From: Rhipidocladum racemiflorum
Taxonomy: Eukaryota > Streptophyta > Magnoliopsida > Poales > Poaceae
DNA length: 64,000 nucleotides
Reading direction: 5' to 3'
Assembly: GCA_036346355.1 (NCBI GenBank)
Contig: CM070588.1
Location: 496,001 to 560,000 of the forward strand
This document shows, one piece after another, positions 21,509 to 32,177 of this stretch (its first letter is position 1; each line of letters begins with the position of its first letter). The notes beneath the pieces were generated by a model that was not told where the DNA came from, searched no databases, and saw only the letters and a list, made by a program, of their open reading frames with translations. The position numbers and the translations under genes were made by a program.

Positions 21509-22762
21509 TTCCCCGAAGAGTGACTTTGTTGGTGGAGCGGCTTCAATGGCGAGGTGGCGACTCCTTCATCATCGGTGTCGGAGTCGGAGTCGTTTGAATC
21601 CCATTCTTCTCCAATATGAGCTCGCCCCGAGTACTTCTTCTTGTACGTCTTGTTCTTCTTGAGCGGCTCATTCTTCTTGGTCTCATTTTGGTTGTTCTTC
21701 TTCTTTGGACAATCGGCGATGAAGTGTCCAACTTCACCGCACTCATAGCAAGCCCTCTTTGTGTTTGTTCTTCTTCTTGATTTGTCGTTGTAGTTCTTCT
21801 TGTACTTGCTTGACCCATCATACTTGAGGAACTTTTTGAATTTCCTTACAAATAGAGCCAAGTCTTCTTCGTCTTCGCTTTCGTCTTCCTCTTCATCACT
21901 TGAGGTTGATTCTTCCTTTTTGCTTGCCTTCAAAGCTATTTGCTTCGGTCTTGAGCTCGAGCTTTGCTTGGCAAGATTCTTTACTTCTTTTGCTTCTTCC
22001 TCCATGAGCTCATGTGAAAGAATTCTTCCAAGCACGTCATTTGGAGTGAGCCTTTTGAAATCCTTTCGCTCTCGTATAAGAGTTACGAGTCGAGTTCCTG
22101 GAGCAAATGCTCTCAACATTCTTTTTACCACGACGTGGTCCGTCATATCCTTGCTTCCAAGCCCTCTTATCTTGTTTACGAGGATCATCAAGCGGTCATA
22201 CATTTGTTGCGGAGTCTCATCATCATTCATAACGAATCTCCCCAACTTGCCTTCTAGCAATTCAATCTTTGACTCCCTTACACTTGATGTACCCTCATGT
22301 GCAACTTGGAGTGTGTCCCATATCTCTTTGGCTTCTTCCAAGCCGTCCACTTTGTTGAATTCCTCGGGACTCAACGCTCCAAGCAACACGCTTGCGGCTT
22401 GAGCATTGCGGTGGATGTTTTGCTCTTGTTCCGGCGTGAGCTCCATATCGTCTTCCGGCATATCTAAACCTGTGCAAACAATCTTCCAAACACTAGGATG
22501 GAGTGACATCAAATGCATTTTCATCTTGTGCCTCCAAGCGGAATAGTACGTGCCATCGAAAAATGGTGCACGCCCGGAGAAGTACGATAATATAGGAATG
22601 CGAAGAAGAAGTATTTAATTTTTCGTAATTAAAAGGAATTTGAGCTCCCTGTGATGACGTTGAGGTGTCACCTTCCTTGGTCTTCGTGGGAGTTCCATGT
22701 CCGGCCTTTGGACTACCTTCTTCCCCCGACACGACAATCTTCAATCCGGTGTTGGCCATCAC
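21505..22762 (-). pseudogene. Copia gag (UBN2 domain and zinc knuckle), frameshifted
   Basis: Translation likely starts at the ATG at 22,759-22,762 (MANTGLKIVVSGEEGS). The frame shifts near 22,580 and continues in the frame 21,505-22,524 with GTYYSAWRHKMK, WKIVCTGL and AKEIWDTLQVAHEGT, the UBN2/gag core. At about residue 260 is the CCHC zinc knuckle CYECGEVGHFIADC. A lysine- and acid-rich tail follows. The gag would package the element RNA; this copy is disrupted. Confidence 0.92.
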
Positions 22763-22796
22763 GTTCCTTCAAGCGGTTAGGCCTTCGAGAAGGTTC

Positions 22797-22809
22797 GGCT
22801 CTGATACCA
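22797..22809 (-). other. Primer binding site of the Copia element
   Basis: TGGTATCAGAGCC on the minus strand, two bases after the 5' LTR end. It is complementary to the initiator methionine tRNA 3' end. Confidence 0.92.
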
Positions 22810-22811
22810 AT

Positions 22812-24387
22812 TGAAAAGATGAGAAAGTTGCCTAGAGGGGGGGTGAATAGGCAGATTAAAATTTAAACTAAATTTGTCGCAGCGGAAAGAGTATCGGAAC
22901 TTCCGGTATTGGATCGGAACTTCCGATACAATCGGAACTTCCGATACCAGTTCGGAATGTCCGATCGACTTTTGACACGAACAATTAATAACTGAGAGTA
23001 ATGAACTTGGGAAGCAATCTAAGAACGTTAGAACAACGAAATAAGGAAACAAACTAAAACAAGGTAACGCAAAGACACGGATTTGTTCCCGGAGTTCGGA
23101 TTCTTGAAGGAATCCTACGTCTCCGTTGAGGAGGCTCCAAAGAGCCGGGTCTTTTCCAACCCTTTCCTCCCAAACCTCGGTCACACTTGAGGCTTGGTTC
23201 CACTATTGGTTCCTTTCCTTTCGGAGGCGGAGCCGGCCTTTACAAACTTCTCACGGTGTCCCACAATCCTTGGGAGCTCGTGATCGACGCCCTAGCCGTC
23301 TAGGAGTCCTTCAATCTCCAAGAGTAACAAATGCACGTTGATTGATCTTGGAGGAACACTCTAATGCTCAAGATGAAAGACACTTGCTTTTCACTCTAGC
23401 TCCAAATCTCACTTCTAGTCCTCACTCCTTGGATGATCCCTAAGATCAAAGAGGAGGGCTCAAAAGTAGACTAGAGAAGGCTCAAGGTGCACTAAAGTTC
23501 TGCCAAATAGAGTGTGTAACCCTCAAATGAGAGAGGGGTGGGGTATTTATAGTTTCTTGCAAAAACTAGCCGTTATACACCCACTCAGCTGCATATCGGA
23601 ACTTCCGATATCAACATCGGAATGTCCGATATGTACAAATAATCAGAACTCGAGCGCACTTCAACTGTCAGACAAGATGCATCGGAACTTCCGATGTCAA
23701 CATCGGAACTTCCGATGTTTCCAGAAAAGCCCTTGACAAAATGCTTCTAAGTCCATATCGGACTGTCCGATTATACATCGGAACTTCCGATACCAATATC
23801 GGAATGTCCGATCTAATCTATCGGAGTGTCCGATAATTCCAGAGCTCCTTTTTCGGTTTGAACACATGAACTTCCGATGTCAAATATCGAACTTCCGATC
23901 TTTACTGAGCACCTAGAAAGCTTTACAACGTATCGGAACTTCCGATCGTAAATATCGGAACTTCCGATACATCTTCTACGCATCGGACTGAAGCAAGCAT
24001 GCACATCGGAATGTCCGGTCACATCGGAACTTCCGATGTAATATCGGAATGTCCGACTTGAACTAAGATAAAAACACATTCCGGTGCATGCGCGATGACT
24101 TAGGGTCTCAATTAGATTTAAAGTAACATTCATCTGAGCATAGAGACTACCCTAGATCATCTACGATGCATCCCTCTTAATAGTACGGCATTCCTACGAC
24201 ACAAAGCATAGAAAAAAAGATTACAAAGCCGTTTTACTCGCTTGAATTCGTTTGAGGGTGTCCTTCGCATGTAGAAGATCTCACATTTAATCTTTTACCT
24301 GTTCACAAGCTCATTGAAGATATTAGTCCTTTTAATCGTTTGTCATTAATCAACCAAAACCAATTTAGGGGCCTAGATGCACTTTCA
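22812..24387 (-). repeat. Copia 5' LTR
   Basis: 1,576 bp, TG...CA ends, intact. U3 (24,387 to about 23,552, minus strand) contains a dozen or more ATCGGAACTTCCGAT-type palindromes between 23,590 and 24,060, followed by TATAAATA at 23,544-23,551. A further cluster of four lies near the LTR end (22,890-22,965). It differs from the 3' LTR at an estimated 1-2% of positions by eye. Confidence 0.95.
23544..23551 (-). promoter_or_regulatory. TATA box of Copia 5' LTR
   Basis: TATAAATA on the minus strand immediately downstream of the U3 palindrome array; repeated at 13,690-13,697 in the other LTR. Confidence 0.65.
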
Positions 24388-24512
24388 CCTTCCTCCGGCT
24401 GTGGGCTCTCCTCGGCACCGGCGGCTCTCCATGAGCCGGCGTCGAGGTATTTCGCCCGCTCAAGGATCTCCAGCTTGCGCCTATCGAGCTTGCTCACGCC
24501 GAACTTTGCCAT
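24388..24512 (-). pseudogene. Antisense accessory ORF of the Tat-type Gypsy element, start
   Basis: An ATG at 24,510-24,512 (minus strand) opens MAKFGVSKLDRRKLEILERA and reads in frame to the Copia insertion site. It continues beyond the insertion at 588 in the window's first segment. This is the N-terminus of the PF04195-like ORF; the 23.8-kb insertion splits it. Confidence 0.65.
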
Positions 24513-25006
24513 GGGAATAGAGAAGGCGATCAAGGAGGAAGACGAGTGCTGAAGTGAAGAAGTATGGGGCGCACTAATTGATTAAAAGGACAAGTGAATC
24601 TAGGGCTCCTCTTCTAGGGTTTAAAAACCAAACGAGAGGACGGAGAGGTTCCCGCCATTGTGGTCGAGGAAGCCCTAAAGGCGCAGGGGGCAGTTGAGAC
24701 GTCCACCACACAGGGAGCGACGCGTGGACACGCAAACCGAAGCTGTCTTGCCAGGCGACGGTTCCCGAGGGGGAGCGGTTCGTACTAACCGACTGAAGCT
24801 TCCAAGGGAAGGAACCGTCGGTAGGATGGGAACTAGTTCGCACGCCCAAGGCACGGCGGGCCCGAGCTCGTCTCCCGGGGCGGACTAATAGCTCGGAGTT
24901 CGGGGCAGCTGTTCGCCGCGACCAACCTGGCTGGCTCGGGAGGCGGTAGGCCCGAGAGGAAGGTCTTTTCCTAAGGCCTTCTTCCACTCGAACCTCGGGG
25001 GCTAGC
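24513..25006 (+). other. 3' region and polypurine tract of the Tat-type Gypsy element
   Basis: GC-rich sequence without a convincing frame. It ends in CTCGGGGGCTAGC directly before the LTR start TGTCGGG. This purine-rich block before TGTCGG is characteristic of grass Tat elements and shows that the element runs on the plus strand. Confidence 0.7.
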
Positions 25007-25671
25007 TGTCGGGTCGGGTAGACCCACAAAATTACCTCGGGTGCCACGAGGCGCGGGCTCACTGCTGCCCGAACCACCGGAAGGCCGTCCCCCGGGACGA
25101 CCTAGCCAGGCGCCACGAGCAGCACGAGGTCGTTCCCGTCCTGGTCACGAGGAGGTTGTTCCAAGGGACGGCCTAGCCGGGACCTTTTAGGAGGTCGCAT
25201 GACCTGGTGGACCGATAGCTCGTGCTCGGGCCGGAGTGGCCGAGTTCGGAGTTAGACGTTAGCCGACCTGACGTGATCCCGAGGTCGGTAACCACCCGCT
25301 GCGTAACCTCCGCTAGTTCGTTGCGATCTCCGCGGGAACATGGCAGGAATGTAGGATCCGTTAGTTACCACGTTGGACCTGGTCGGACGTGGAGTTAGTG
25401 GGTTTGAACAAGCACGCCCCTTTGTAAGCTATAAAAGCATCCCCACCGTGAAGGGGACAGATAACTTTTTTCTGCACAAAGAGATACACGAGCTGGAGTA
25501 GGGCTATTATCTCCCTCTTGAGAGGCCTGAACCAGGGTAAATCACAGTGTCCCTGCCCGTTGAAGTCCAGTGAGTCACTCCTCTGAGTATCCCATCACGT
25601 GGGAAGGGGTCGCAGTTGGTCCCTCCACCAATAAGTAAGCTCGGCGGGGGCATGCTCCCCAATCGTCGACA
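25007..25671 (+). repeat. 3' LTR of the outer Tat-type Gypsy element
   Basis: 665 bp from TGTCGGGTCGGG to CGTCGACA. A plus-strand TATA box (CTATAAAAGC, about 25,428-25,437) and the downstream GGCCTGAACCAGGGTAAA block are typical of these LTRs. The 5-bp duplication should be ATAAC at 25,672-25,676, but the partner lies outside the window. Confidence 0.8.
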
Positions 25672-26335
25672 ATAACAAAATCCGAAATTTTCGGAATTTC
25701 GCTCTGGACTGAAATGGCCAAAATTTCCGAAATTTCGGCGAAATAAAAATCCATGAAGGCGACACAATTAATGGAGATGTATGAATGGGATTTTTTTTAA
25801 AAAAAAATTTATACGTAAATTATAAAAATATACTTTGATTTTTTTGACATAAATAGCCCTATGTCGTGTCACGTGACACAATTGATAACCTTTTTAGAAA
25901 AAAAAACTATCACTTCACCTGTATTGTTTTTCAACTTTTCAGAAAAAACCGATTATGATATGTGTACTGTAAGCTCAAAACTGATTGTGACGAGATGACT
26001 ATTTCCATAATCGATTTTAAACTAGAACCCAGATTGTGATGAACGCTCTCATCATAATCGGTTCTGAGCTAAAACTCATTGCGATAAGACATCCTCATCA
26101 CAATTGATTCTTTTTTTAGAACCGACGCGAATAACAAATATTAATACCATCGATTTTATTATTGAACCAACACTAATAAAAAAATATTAATACCATCGGT
26201 TCTATTATTGAACCAATTGTGATTCCATCTCTCCCCCATACCATGTCACTGAGACGAGCCAAGCCAACCCTAGCCACGGAACCCAGCGCCCGCACTCTCC
26301 CCTCTCCTCCTCCTATCGATCTCCGCCGCCACCGT
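25672..26335. repeat. AT-rich region with CACTA-like subterminal repeats; no gene
   Basis: At 25,680-25,765 there is an inverted motif (AAATTTTCGGAATTTCG against CGAAATTTCGGAAATTTT-like text). From 25,925 to 26,225 there are degenerate copies of CATAATCGGTTCT / AACCGATTGTGAT, the subterminal motif of the CACTA element at 28,752. No CACTA ends are seen, so it is a decayed relative. Confidence 0.45.
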
Positions 26336-26611
26336 GGCTGTTTGGTTGCCGTCTCACAGGAGCCTGGCTGTGGGAGCCTACACCGCCCCAGCCTGGATCC
26401 GAAGAAACGGTTATAAAGCTCGTTTCCCACGAGCCTGGTTGTGAGTGCTTTTGTGCATCGTGCTGGTCTGGCTCTCGCACCGCGCGCAGACAACCAAACA
26501 GCCATCTTGCATGCATGGGTGCAGACTCATGCGATATAAGGAGCAACCAAACGGAGGTTGATCTATGGCTCCTACGAGTCTGGCCACGTGGAACCAGGCA
26601 ACCAAACAGCC
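26336..26611. mobile_element. Putative MITE with GGCTGTTTGGTTGCC ends
   Basis: GGCTGTTTGGTTGCC at 26,336 is mirrored by GGCAACCAAACAGCC ending at 26,611, and related CAACCAAAC motifs lie inside. No clear target duplication was found, so the class (Tourist-like or hAT-like) is uncertain. Confidence 0.5.
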
Positions 26612-27583
26612 CCTGCTAGTACCGGTACACGCAGCTGCTAGCACGGATTGCATGCACGATGGATGCTAGTCGGTACGTACAGGCACTGAATCAAGATCAT
26701 CATCTTTGATTGCATTGCAGACATACAGGGACGAGAAGAGAATCATCCAGCCCAATTTGACGAGAGATCATCATCTTGTTAATTTGAATCAATTTCAGCA
26801 GCAGTAAGAGCTAGATGAGCATGCAGTGTGGAGTGCCCGGGCCAGCACAGGAAGGAATTGGTGCCGGAATTGTTCTAGCTTTTCTTCTTCCTATCGCTGT
26901 GATTGTCGATAATCATGTATTACCATTACAAGATCTGTTGGAATAGTATATTAAAATCTTTGAGATAATTTTCTCATTTTATTACTTCTTTCTCTCTTTC
27001 TCACTTGCTTATAAAAACTCAGACCTAGCTACCTCTAAAACAGGCGCGTCGGGAGCGAGGCATGCGCGCGAGCGCGGCAGCAGCGGCGCGTCGGGAGACC
27101 GGGCGCCAAAGCGGCGGCAGGCGGCACGAGGAGACGCTACGTCGGGCGGCGCGCGCCGAGCCGGGGAGGTGGGCTGGCTGGGCTAGGCTGGCGACGGCGA
27201 CGCAGGCCGAAAGGAGCAGTCTGGCTGGGCCGGAATCGAGCAGGCCGAACGGCCCAAACGCGAAGGAGATTTGGCCCAAAGGTAAACGAAAATCAAACTC
27301 CCGATTTCCAAATTTCCAAAATCCAAACTCAAAAAGCAATTCAAGAACCAAATTAAATTCCTTTTGAATTTGGGTTGTTTCATAATCCCAATGACATTTT
27401 TTCTAAGAAAACGCGGAGCACTTATCGTACGTATGTTCATAATTGTAATGTACATTGATGAACAGAAAACAACATGCACAATGCATTGGCAATTGGCATG
27501 CAAAGGAACATACGTACGTACTAAAATTTAAGCAAGCGTGCAGATGCGAAACTAGCTAGCTAGCTAGCTAATCGATGGATCTG
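26612..27583. other. Intergenic, retroelement-like fragments
   Basis: TGTTGGAATAGTATATTAAA at about 26,937 resembles the start of a Copia LTR, followed by a TATAAAAA-like box near 27,011. The 27,040-27,290 stretch is GC-rich. No protein match is evident. An AGCT repeat (27,552-27,570) lies just past the NHL stop codon. Confidence 0.3.
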
Positions 27584-28201
27584 CTAGAACCAGACGCGGC
27601 AATCCGTTGGCTGGAACTTGGGCGGCGCTGCGCCGGCGGTGGCGTTCCTGCGCTGGAGCTTGAGCGGGCAGTCCATGGTGAGCTTGGGGCCCGGCAGCCT
27701 GAAGGCCCAGACCTTGAGCTTCATCCTTGCTCTGAGCTTGACGTCGACGGAGAACCTTCCCTCCGTGGCCTCCCTGCGGAACCCCGCGGCGGCGACCCCG
27801 CCGACGAGCGGGTGCTGGCCGACGAAGGCCGGGTTAACCTCGGTTGTCTCGGCGGTGTCCTGGAAGAAGGGCTGGAGGTCGGCGTTGGCGAAGGGCTGGC
27901 CGTGGTAGCAGGCCTCGGCGGCGACGGCGTCGTAGCGGATGGCGACGCGTTTGTTGGGGTTGCGGAGGGCGAGCGCGAGCGAGAGGTTGTAGCGGAGGAG
28001 CCATGTCTTGGGGGTGAGGGTGAAGTTGGCGAGGTCGGCGGAGACGGCGGCGGCGTGGATGAGGTGGGGGCGGAAGAGGAGGTAGAGGGCGAGGGCGACG
28101 AGGCCGGCGGTGAGGAGGACGCACGAGAGGACGATGAGGAGGCAGCGGCAGCGGCAGGGGCAGCACAGCAACGGCGTCAACCTGCTCGTCGTGCCGGCCA
28201 T
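27584..28201 (-). CDS. NDR1/HIN1-like (NHL, LEA_2 family) membrane protein
   Basis: Single-exon gene of 205 codons. Residues about 13-45 hold a Cys-rich patch (LLCCPCRCRC) followed by a transmembrane segment ending LYLLFRP, the usual NHL signal-anchor. The rest is the LEA_2 beta-sandwich: FTLTPK, NLSLALALRNPNKRVAIRYD (the NPN motif), YHGQPF and a C-terminal hydrophobic strand region. NHL proteins sit in the plasma membrane or other endomembranes with the LEA_2 domain outside and are linked to defence and stress responses. The ATG at 28,199-28,201 gives the full family length. A paralogue lies on the same strand at 36,533-37,198. The GC-rich codon use is typical of grass single-exon genes. The long plus-strand frame over it is a shadow. 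Confidence 0.93.
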   Translation of the reverse strand: MAGTTSRLTPLLCCPCRCRCLLIVLSCVLLTAGLVALALYLLFRPHLIHAAAVSADLANFTLTPKTWLLRYNLSLALALRNPNKRVAIRYDAVAAEACYHGQPFANADLQPFFQDTAETTEVNPAFVGQHPLVGGVAAAGFRREATEGRFSVDVKLRARMKLKVWAFRLPGPKLTMDCPLKLQRRNATAGAAPPKFQPTDCRVWF

Positions 28202-28748
28202 TCGATCCGATCGATCTAGCTAGCTACTCTCGATTGATCGATCACTAGCTACCTTCTTCTAACTCGTGCTCTTCTTCTAACCAGGTCGCTAGCTAGGAGC
28301 GTGCATGCCCATCTTTGCAGCGGTTGGAGTGGAGCAAAGCAAGGAGTGTGTGCGATCCACCATGCACGCACGTACGGCATGCATGGCGACCATGCATGCA
28401 TGCGCGCGTTCGCCGGGGTTGATTACCTATATACGTCGACATCTCATCTTGAACGGATGGCTCAGATTTTCGAGAAATTCACAGGCCTGCTTATGATCTG
28501 AAAATCTAGAAAATTCTATAAGTTAGTTCTCGGGTATAGATTTGAATCCTAATCGAAATTCAAAAAAAATTCCATCAAAGGGAAATTACACTTAATTGGA
28601 AATCGTGTTCCCTGAAGCAAGGCGTAAAACAAAGTAATACGCCTTCCCCTCTGAACCCAACCCTCTCTCTCTCGCCCTACTTCTCTCACTGGCAAGTGGA
28701 CCCTGGATGATCATGCTGCGTCACGCCAGATCGTACCCACACGCGCAC
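28202..28748 (-). promoter_or_regulatory. Promoter and 5' UTR region of the first NHL gene
   Basis: On the minus strand a TATATA box is at 28,428-28,433, giving a start site near 28,400 and a 5' UTR of about 200 bases. Two CATGCATG (RY-type) motifs lie at 28,378-28,385 and 28,391-28,402, close to the predicted start site. The CACTA element at 28,752 sits about 320 bp upstream of the TATA box. Confidence 0.5.
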
Positions 28749-29840
28749 CATCACTACTACAGAATGATACATCACTATCGTTTCATCTGTGTCGGTTCCA
28801 AATTTTTGACTAAAAAACCGATTGTGATAAGTGTATGTCATTTGTAAATGTGGTTGACATGTTATCACAATCGGTTCTTTCTAAGAACCGATTGTGATGA
28901 GTGTCATCACAATCGGTTCTTAGAAAGAACCGATTGTGCTGAGGGAACATGTTATCACAATCGTTTCTATCTAGGAACTGATTGTGATGAGAGAACGGGT
29001 TATCACAATCGGTTCTTTCTCAGAACCGATTGTGATGAGTGATGAGCCTCGCTTGGTTTTATATCCACTCGGGATGAACTTTCCTCTATTGGTGTTCTAG
29101 ACCAAAAAAAAAAAAACCGTCGCCATCCCGAAAAACAGAACATACTCTTGTTGAAACTTAGTGTTGTATTGTAAATAAAGTGTTGTATTTTTAGTTGATA
29201 CTGTTTTCGGAGTATAAAAATAGTACCGATTGCAATAAGAATTTTAGCGACTGTTAAGTTGAATTTCATAAAAATATATAATCGGTTCTACAGTTGAATT
29301 TATTATGGAGGATTATATATGTGTTGAAAAAACACATAAAAAATATATAATCGGTTCTACAGTTGAATTTCATAAAAAAATATATAATCGATTCTATTGG
29401 AGAATTGCTAAAAAAAAGATCAACAGTTGCTACAAAAATATCCTCCATGGATTATATATTTTGCTGTAAAAATCGGTTCTATTGGTCTTGTTGGCTTATG
29501 CTTTATATATGTGTTGCCATCCTTAATTCAGATAGCAACATTTTGAAGTGTAAGAACGAATGTAATCTATAACAGAGATCGATCATAGCAACATTAGTAT
29601 CGGTTTCTATTGAATCGATTGTAATGGTAGTAGATTACTATCGGTTTCCATATTGAACCGACTGCAATTCTCGTCAACATTGGTATCGGTTTCAGAATGA
29701 ACCGATTGTAATTGCAGTGAACATTGCTATCGGTTTCCATATTGAACCGATTGTAATGGTACTGAACATTAGTATCGGTTTCTTAGATTGAACCGATCGT
29801 AATACTGGTAATATTACTATCGGTTCAGATGTAAACCGAT

Positions 29841-31600
29841 TGAGATGTCCGTCCCGACCTTGACCCCTCAGTCCTCAGTCCCGACCTTGACCTCCTCATT
29901 CCTCACTCCTCACTACGCTCCCCTTGCTCCTATCGCCGTCGCTCGCAGCCTCCCCTGCAGTCCCCCCCCCCGTGCCTTCCCCTCCCCCTGCGCCTCCCCC
30001 TCCTCTGAACAACTATTTAGATTTTAGGTTTTTAGAGCTTGTGGTTTGTTTCATCTTTGCAAGATTTGGGTCTTCGCAGTGTGCATGCTTCTTCGTGGTG
30101 GAAGAAGGCAGTTGAGCCATGGCCCGTGGAGACGCTATGATCGGTGGCTGGTGCATTGTCCCTGTTCATGTTGCTTGATTGTTTTGTGTATGCTTCTCAT
30201 GTAATCCTTGGTTTATCCTTTAATTCTCTCATTTTCCTCGGTTTGGTGGCATTGAACTGCGAATTTGGTGGTGTTTTGGGTTGTTAGGTTTTTATTCTGT
30301 TGGTCGTGCATTGTCTGAAGTACAGAATTTTTGAGATATCGATTGTGTAGTATTTGATATATGTTGATATATGTTGATTATGGGTGCATTGTCTGCGAAT
30401 TCATATCGAAAGCAGAAATGCTTCTAGTATTGTATGCAGAAAGCAGAAATTCTTCTAGTATTCGTATCGAAAGCAGAAATATGCAATTCCATGTGTATCC
30501 AATCCACAGAATATCATTAATGAGAAGTCCAATAAAAAAAATATCGAGCTGTCATGACAATATTGGCAGATGAGGGAACATGGTAAAATCATAGCTCTCA
30601 TTAGTCCCATTCATATCAGCAGTTTAGTATTTCTAGAATGATTGAGTAAAATGATAATCAATCTGTTTCCTTGCAAGATAAATTGGATATTTATATGATA
30701 TCTAAAACTTGAAGAATATACACTTAAATACAGCAAACATCAACTAAAAGATAAAATTTAAGTAATCAAAGATAGTAGGAGGTCAAAGTGTGCTCAGGTT
30801 CAGGAAAAGAAAATTAGTTAAGCATCAAAACAGGCTCCAGCAGAATCTGGATAAATATATGGACTTGAATGGGGGAATGCCCAAAAGAATGGGGGAATTC
30901 ATATTAGTCAAACCCTTGAAACTTGTATCCACTCATGCACATAATATAAACAGTATGTAAGGTAACCTCACATATTGTATAAATTTGGAAAATGTGCAGT
31001 AAATGGCCATATAGTTTTGAGTGCTATACATTGGGTAAGATAAGCTTATGAGTTATGATCCCACTTAAAGATCAGACATAAATACAATACCATATACTAG
31101 TTCTTCTAAGGGTAGGATATGATCATACAAACCTAAAATTCTCACGATCATCCAATATCAACACAACTTCATAAGCTTCGTGAATTTTTTCACTGGATTG
31201 ACAAGGTAGCATAGCTAGGATAGAATCGTCCATATATACAGTATCATTGTGTAGTCAATTTGGACTTGTCCAGACAAATGATAGCCCTTTTATATTTGTT
31301 TTGATTGTTTCAGTTGAAATCCTTGCTCACTTATGCTGTACTTTTCTTACTAGTAAAACTCCAATAATCTTTCACAATCAACATTTACTTTCTAAATGAA
31401 GATTGACCTTCTGGGTACCATGTTATTAGCCACCGCAATTTCTTATTTAAGAATCTACCTCATATGTAACTGCCAACTAATGAATTTCTGCTATGTTAGA
31501 AATGTTTTTGATTCATGTTTGATAGTTGAACAGTCCATAGTGTATAGATACCAAGGATAATTGGGTCAGCAATGGACCCAATACTGATGAAACTATTGAT
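29841..31600. other. Interior of the CACTA element, no transposase
   Basis: CT-rich at 29,860-30,010, then AT-rich sequence with only short frames. The transition from a CT-rich leader to a long T-rich stretch resembles a 5' UTR plus intron, so it may be a captured gene fragment. No protein similarity is recognised. Confidence 0.3.
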
Positions 31601-31621
31601 TTTCCATCTCTACTAGAATAT

Positions 31622-31790
31622 TGAAATGTTTGCTAATTATGCCATTTGCTAGTTTGAAATCTGAATATTGTACCATTGCACATATGCTAAGTCATTTTAC
31701 ATATGCTAGGTTGCACATATACTGTACCATTGCTAGTTTGAAATCTGAAATGTTTGCTAATTATGCCATTTGCTAGTTTGAAATCAAAAT
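31622..31790 (+). repeat. Direct repeat of about 124-bp period inside the CACTA element
   Basis: The 40-base block TGAAATGTTTGCTAATTATG...TAGTTTGAAATC occurs at about 31,623-31,662 and again at about 31,747-31,786, with related text between. Confidence 0.7.
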
Positions 31791-32177
31791 ACTGAATGCC
31801 ATATGCTTGGATGTTTATGTGATATTGTGTTAGAAGTGTGATGTATTCTCTTTGATGGTCATATTTGTGAATGTTATGTGTCATATTGTGAATGCTTTGT
31901 GAATGAATGAATGTGATATATTCAGTTGTTTTTGTAAAATGAACAATAACGTTATTACAATCGGTTCCCATAAAGAACCGATTGTGATAATCGCCTCATA
32001 ACAATCGGTTATTTATTGGAACCGATTGTGATGAGGCGATTATCACAATCGGTTCTTTGTGGGAACCGACTGTGATAGAGCTTCCTCATCACTGTCGTTG
32101 GACTTTCTATCGCCACCAAAACCGACTGTGATGATGAAAAAGAACCGATTGTGATGTATATTTTTGTAGTAGTGCAT

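Larger units (their letters stand above)
589..24387 (-). mobile_element. SIRE/Maximus-type Ty1/Copia retrotransposon, complete but nested and decayed
   Basis: The element is bounded by a perfect 5-bp target duplication, CCTTC at 584-588 and 24,388-24,392. On the minus strand it runs: 5' LTR (22,812-24,387), primer binding site, gag, protease/integrase/RT/RNase H, an extra env-position ORF, polypurine tract (PPT), and 3' LTR (589-1,002 plus 13,369-14,531). The 3' LTR is split by a 12.4-kb Gypsy element. LTR ends are TG...CA, the LTR starts TGAAAGTGCATCTAGG, and the domain order INT-RT-RH is that of Copia. The long LTRs, long interior and third ORF point to the SIRE/Maximus lineage. Several frameshifts mean this copy does not encode an intact polyprotein. 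Confidence 0.95.
28752..32174. mobile_element. Non-autonomous CACTA (En/Spm) transposon
   Basis: Starts CACTACTACAGAATGATACA and ends TATTTTTGTAGTAGTG, with the 3-bp duplication CAT (28,749-28,751 and 32,175-32,177). Subterminal regions are packed with inverted copies of ATCACAATCGGTTCTTT / AAGAACCGATTGTGAT (28,800-29,040 and 31,950-32,150). A variant block TATCGGTTTCCATATTGAAC repeats at 29,600-29,840. No transposase frame is visible in the 3.4 kb, so it would depend on an autonomous partner. Confidence 0.93.

Noticed and set aside
23590..24060. Regularly spaced palindromes that could be mistaken for a CRISPR array
   Set aside because: The repeats are only about 15 bp, vary in sequence, have irregular spacing, and lie in a plant retrotransposon LTR.
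25672..26335. Second complete CACTA transposon
   Set aside because: Subterminal-like motifs are present but no CACTA ends or 3-bp duplication could be found.
27575..28219. Long plus-strand open frame over the first NHL gene
   Set aside because: It is a shadow of the GC-rich minus-strand gene, with Gly/Glu-rich composition and no motif.
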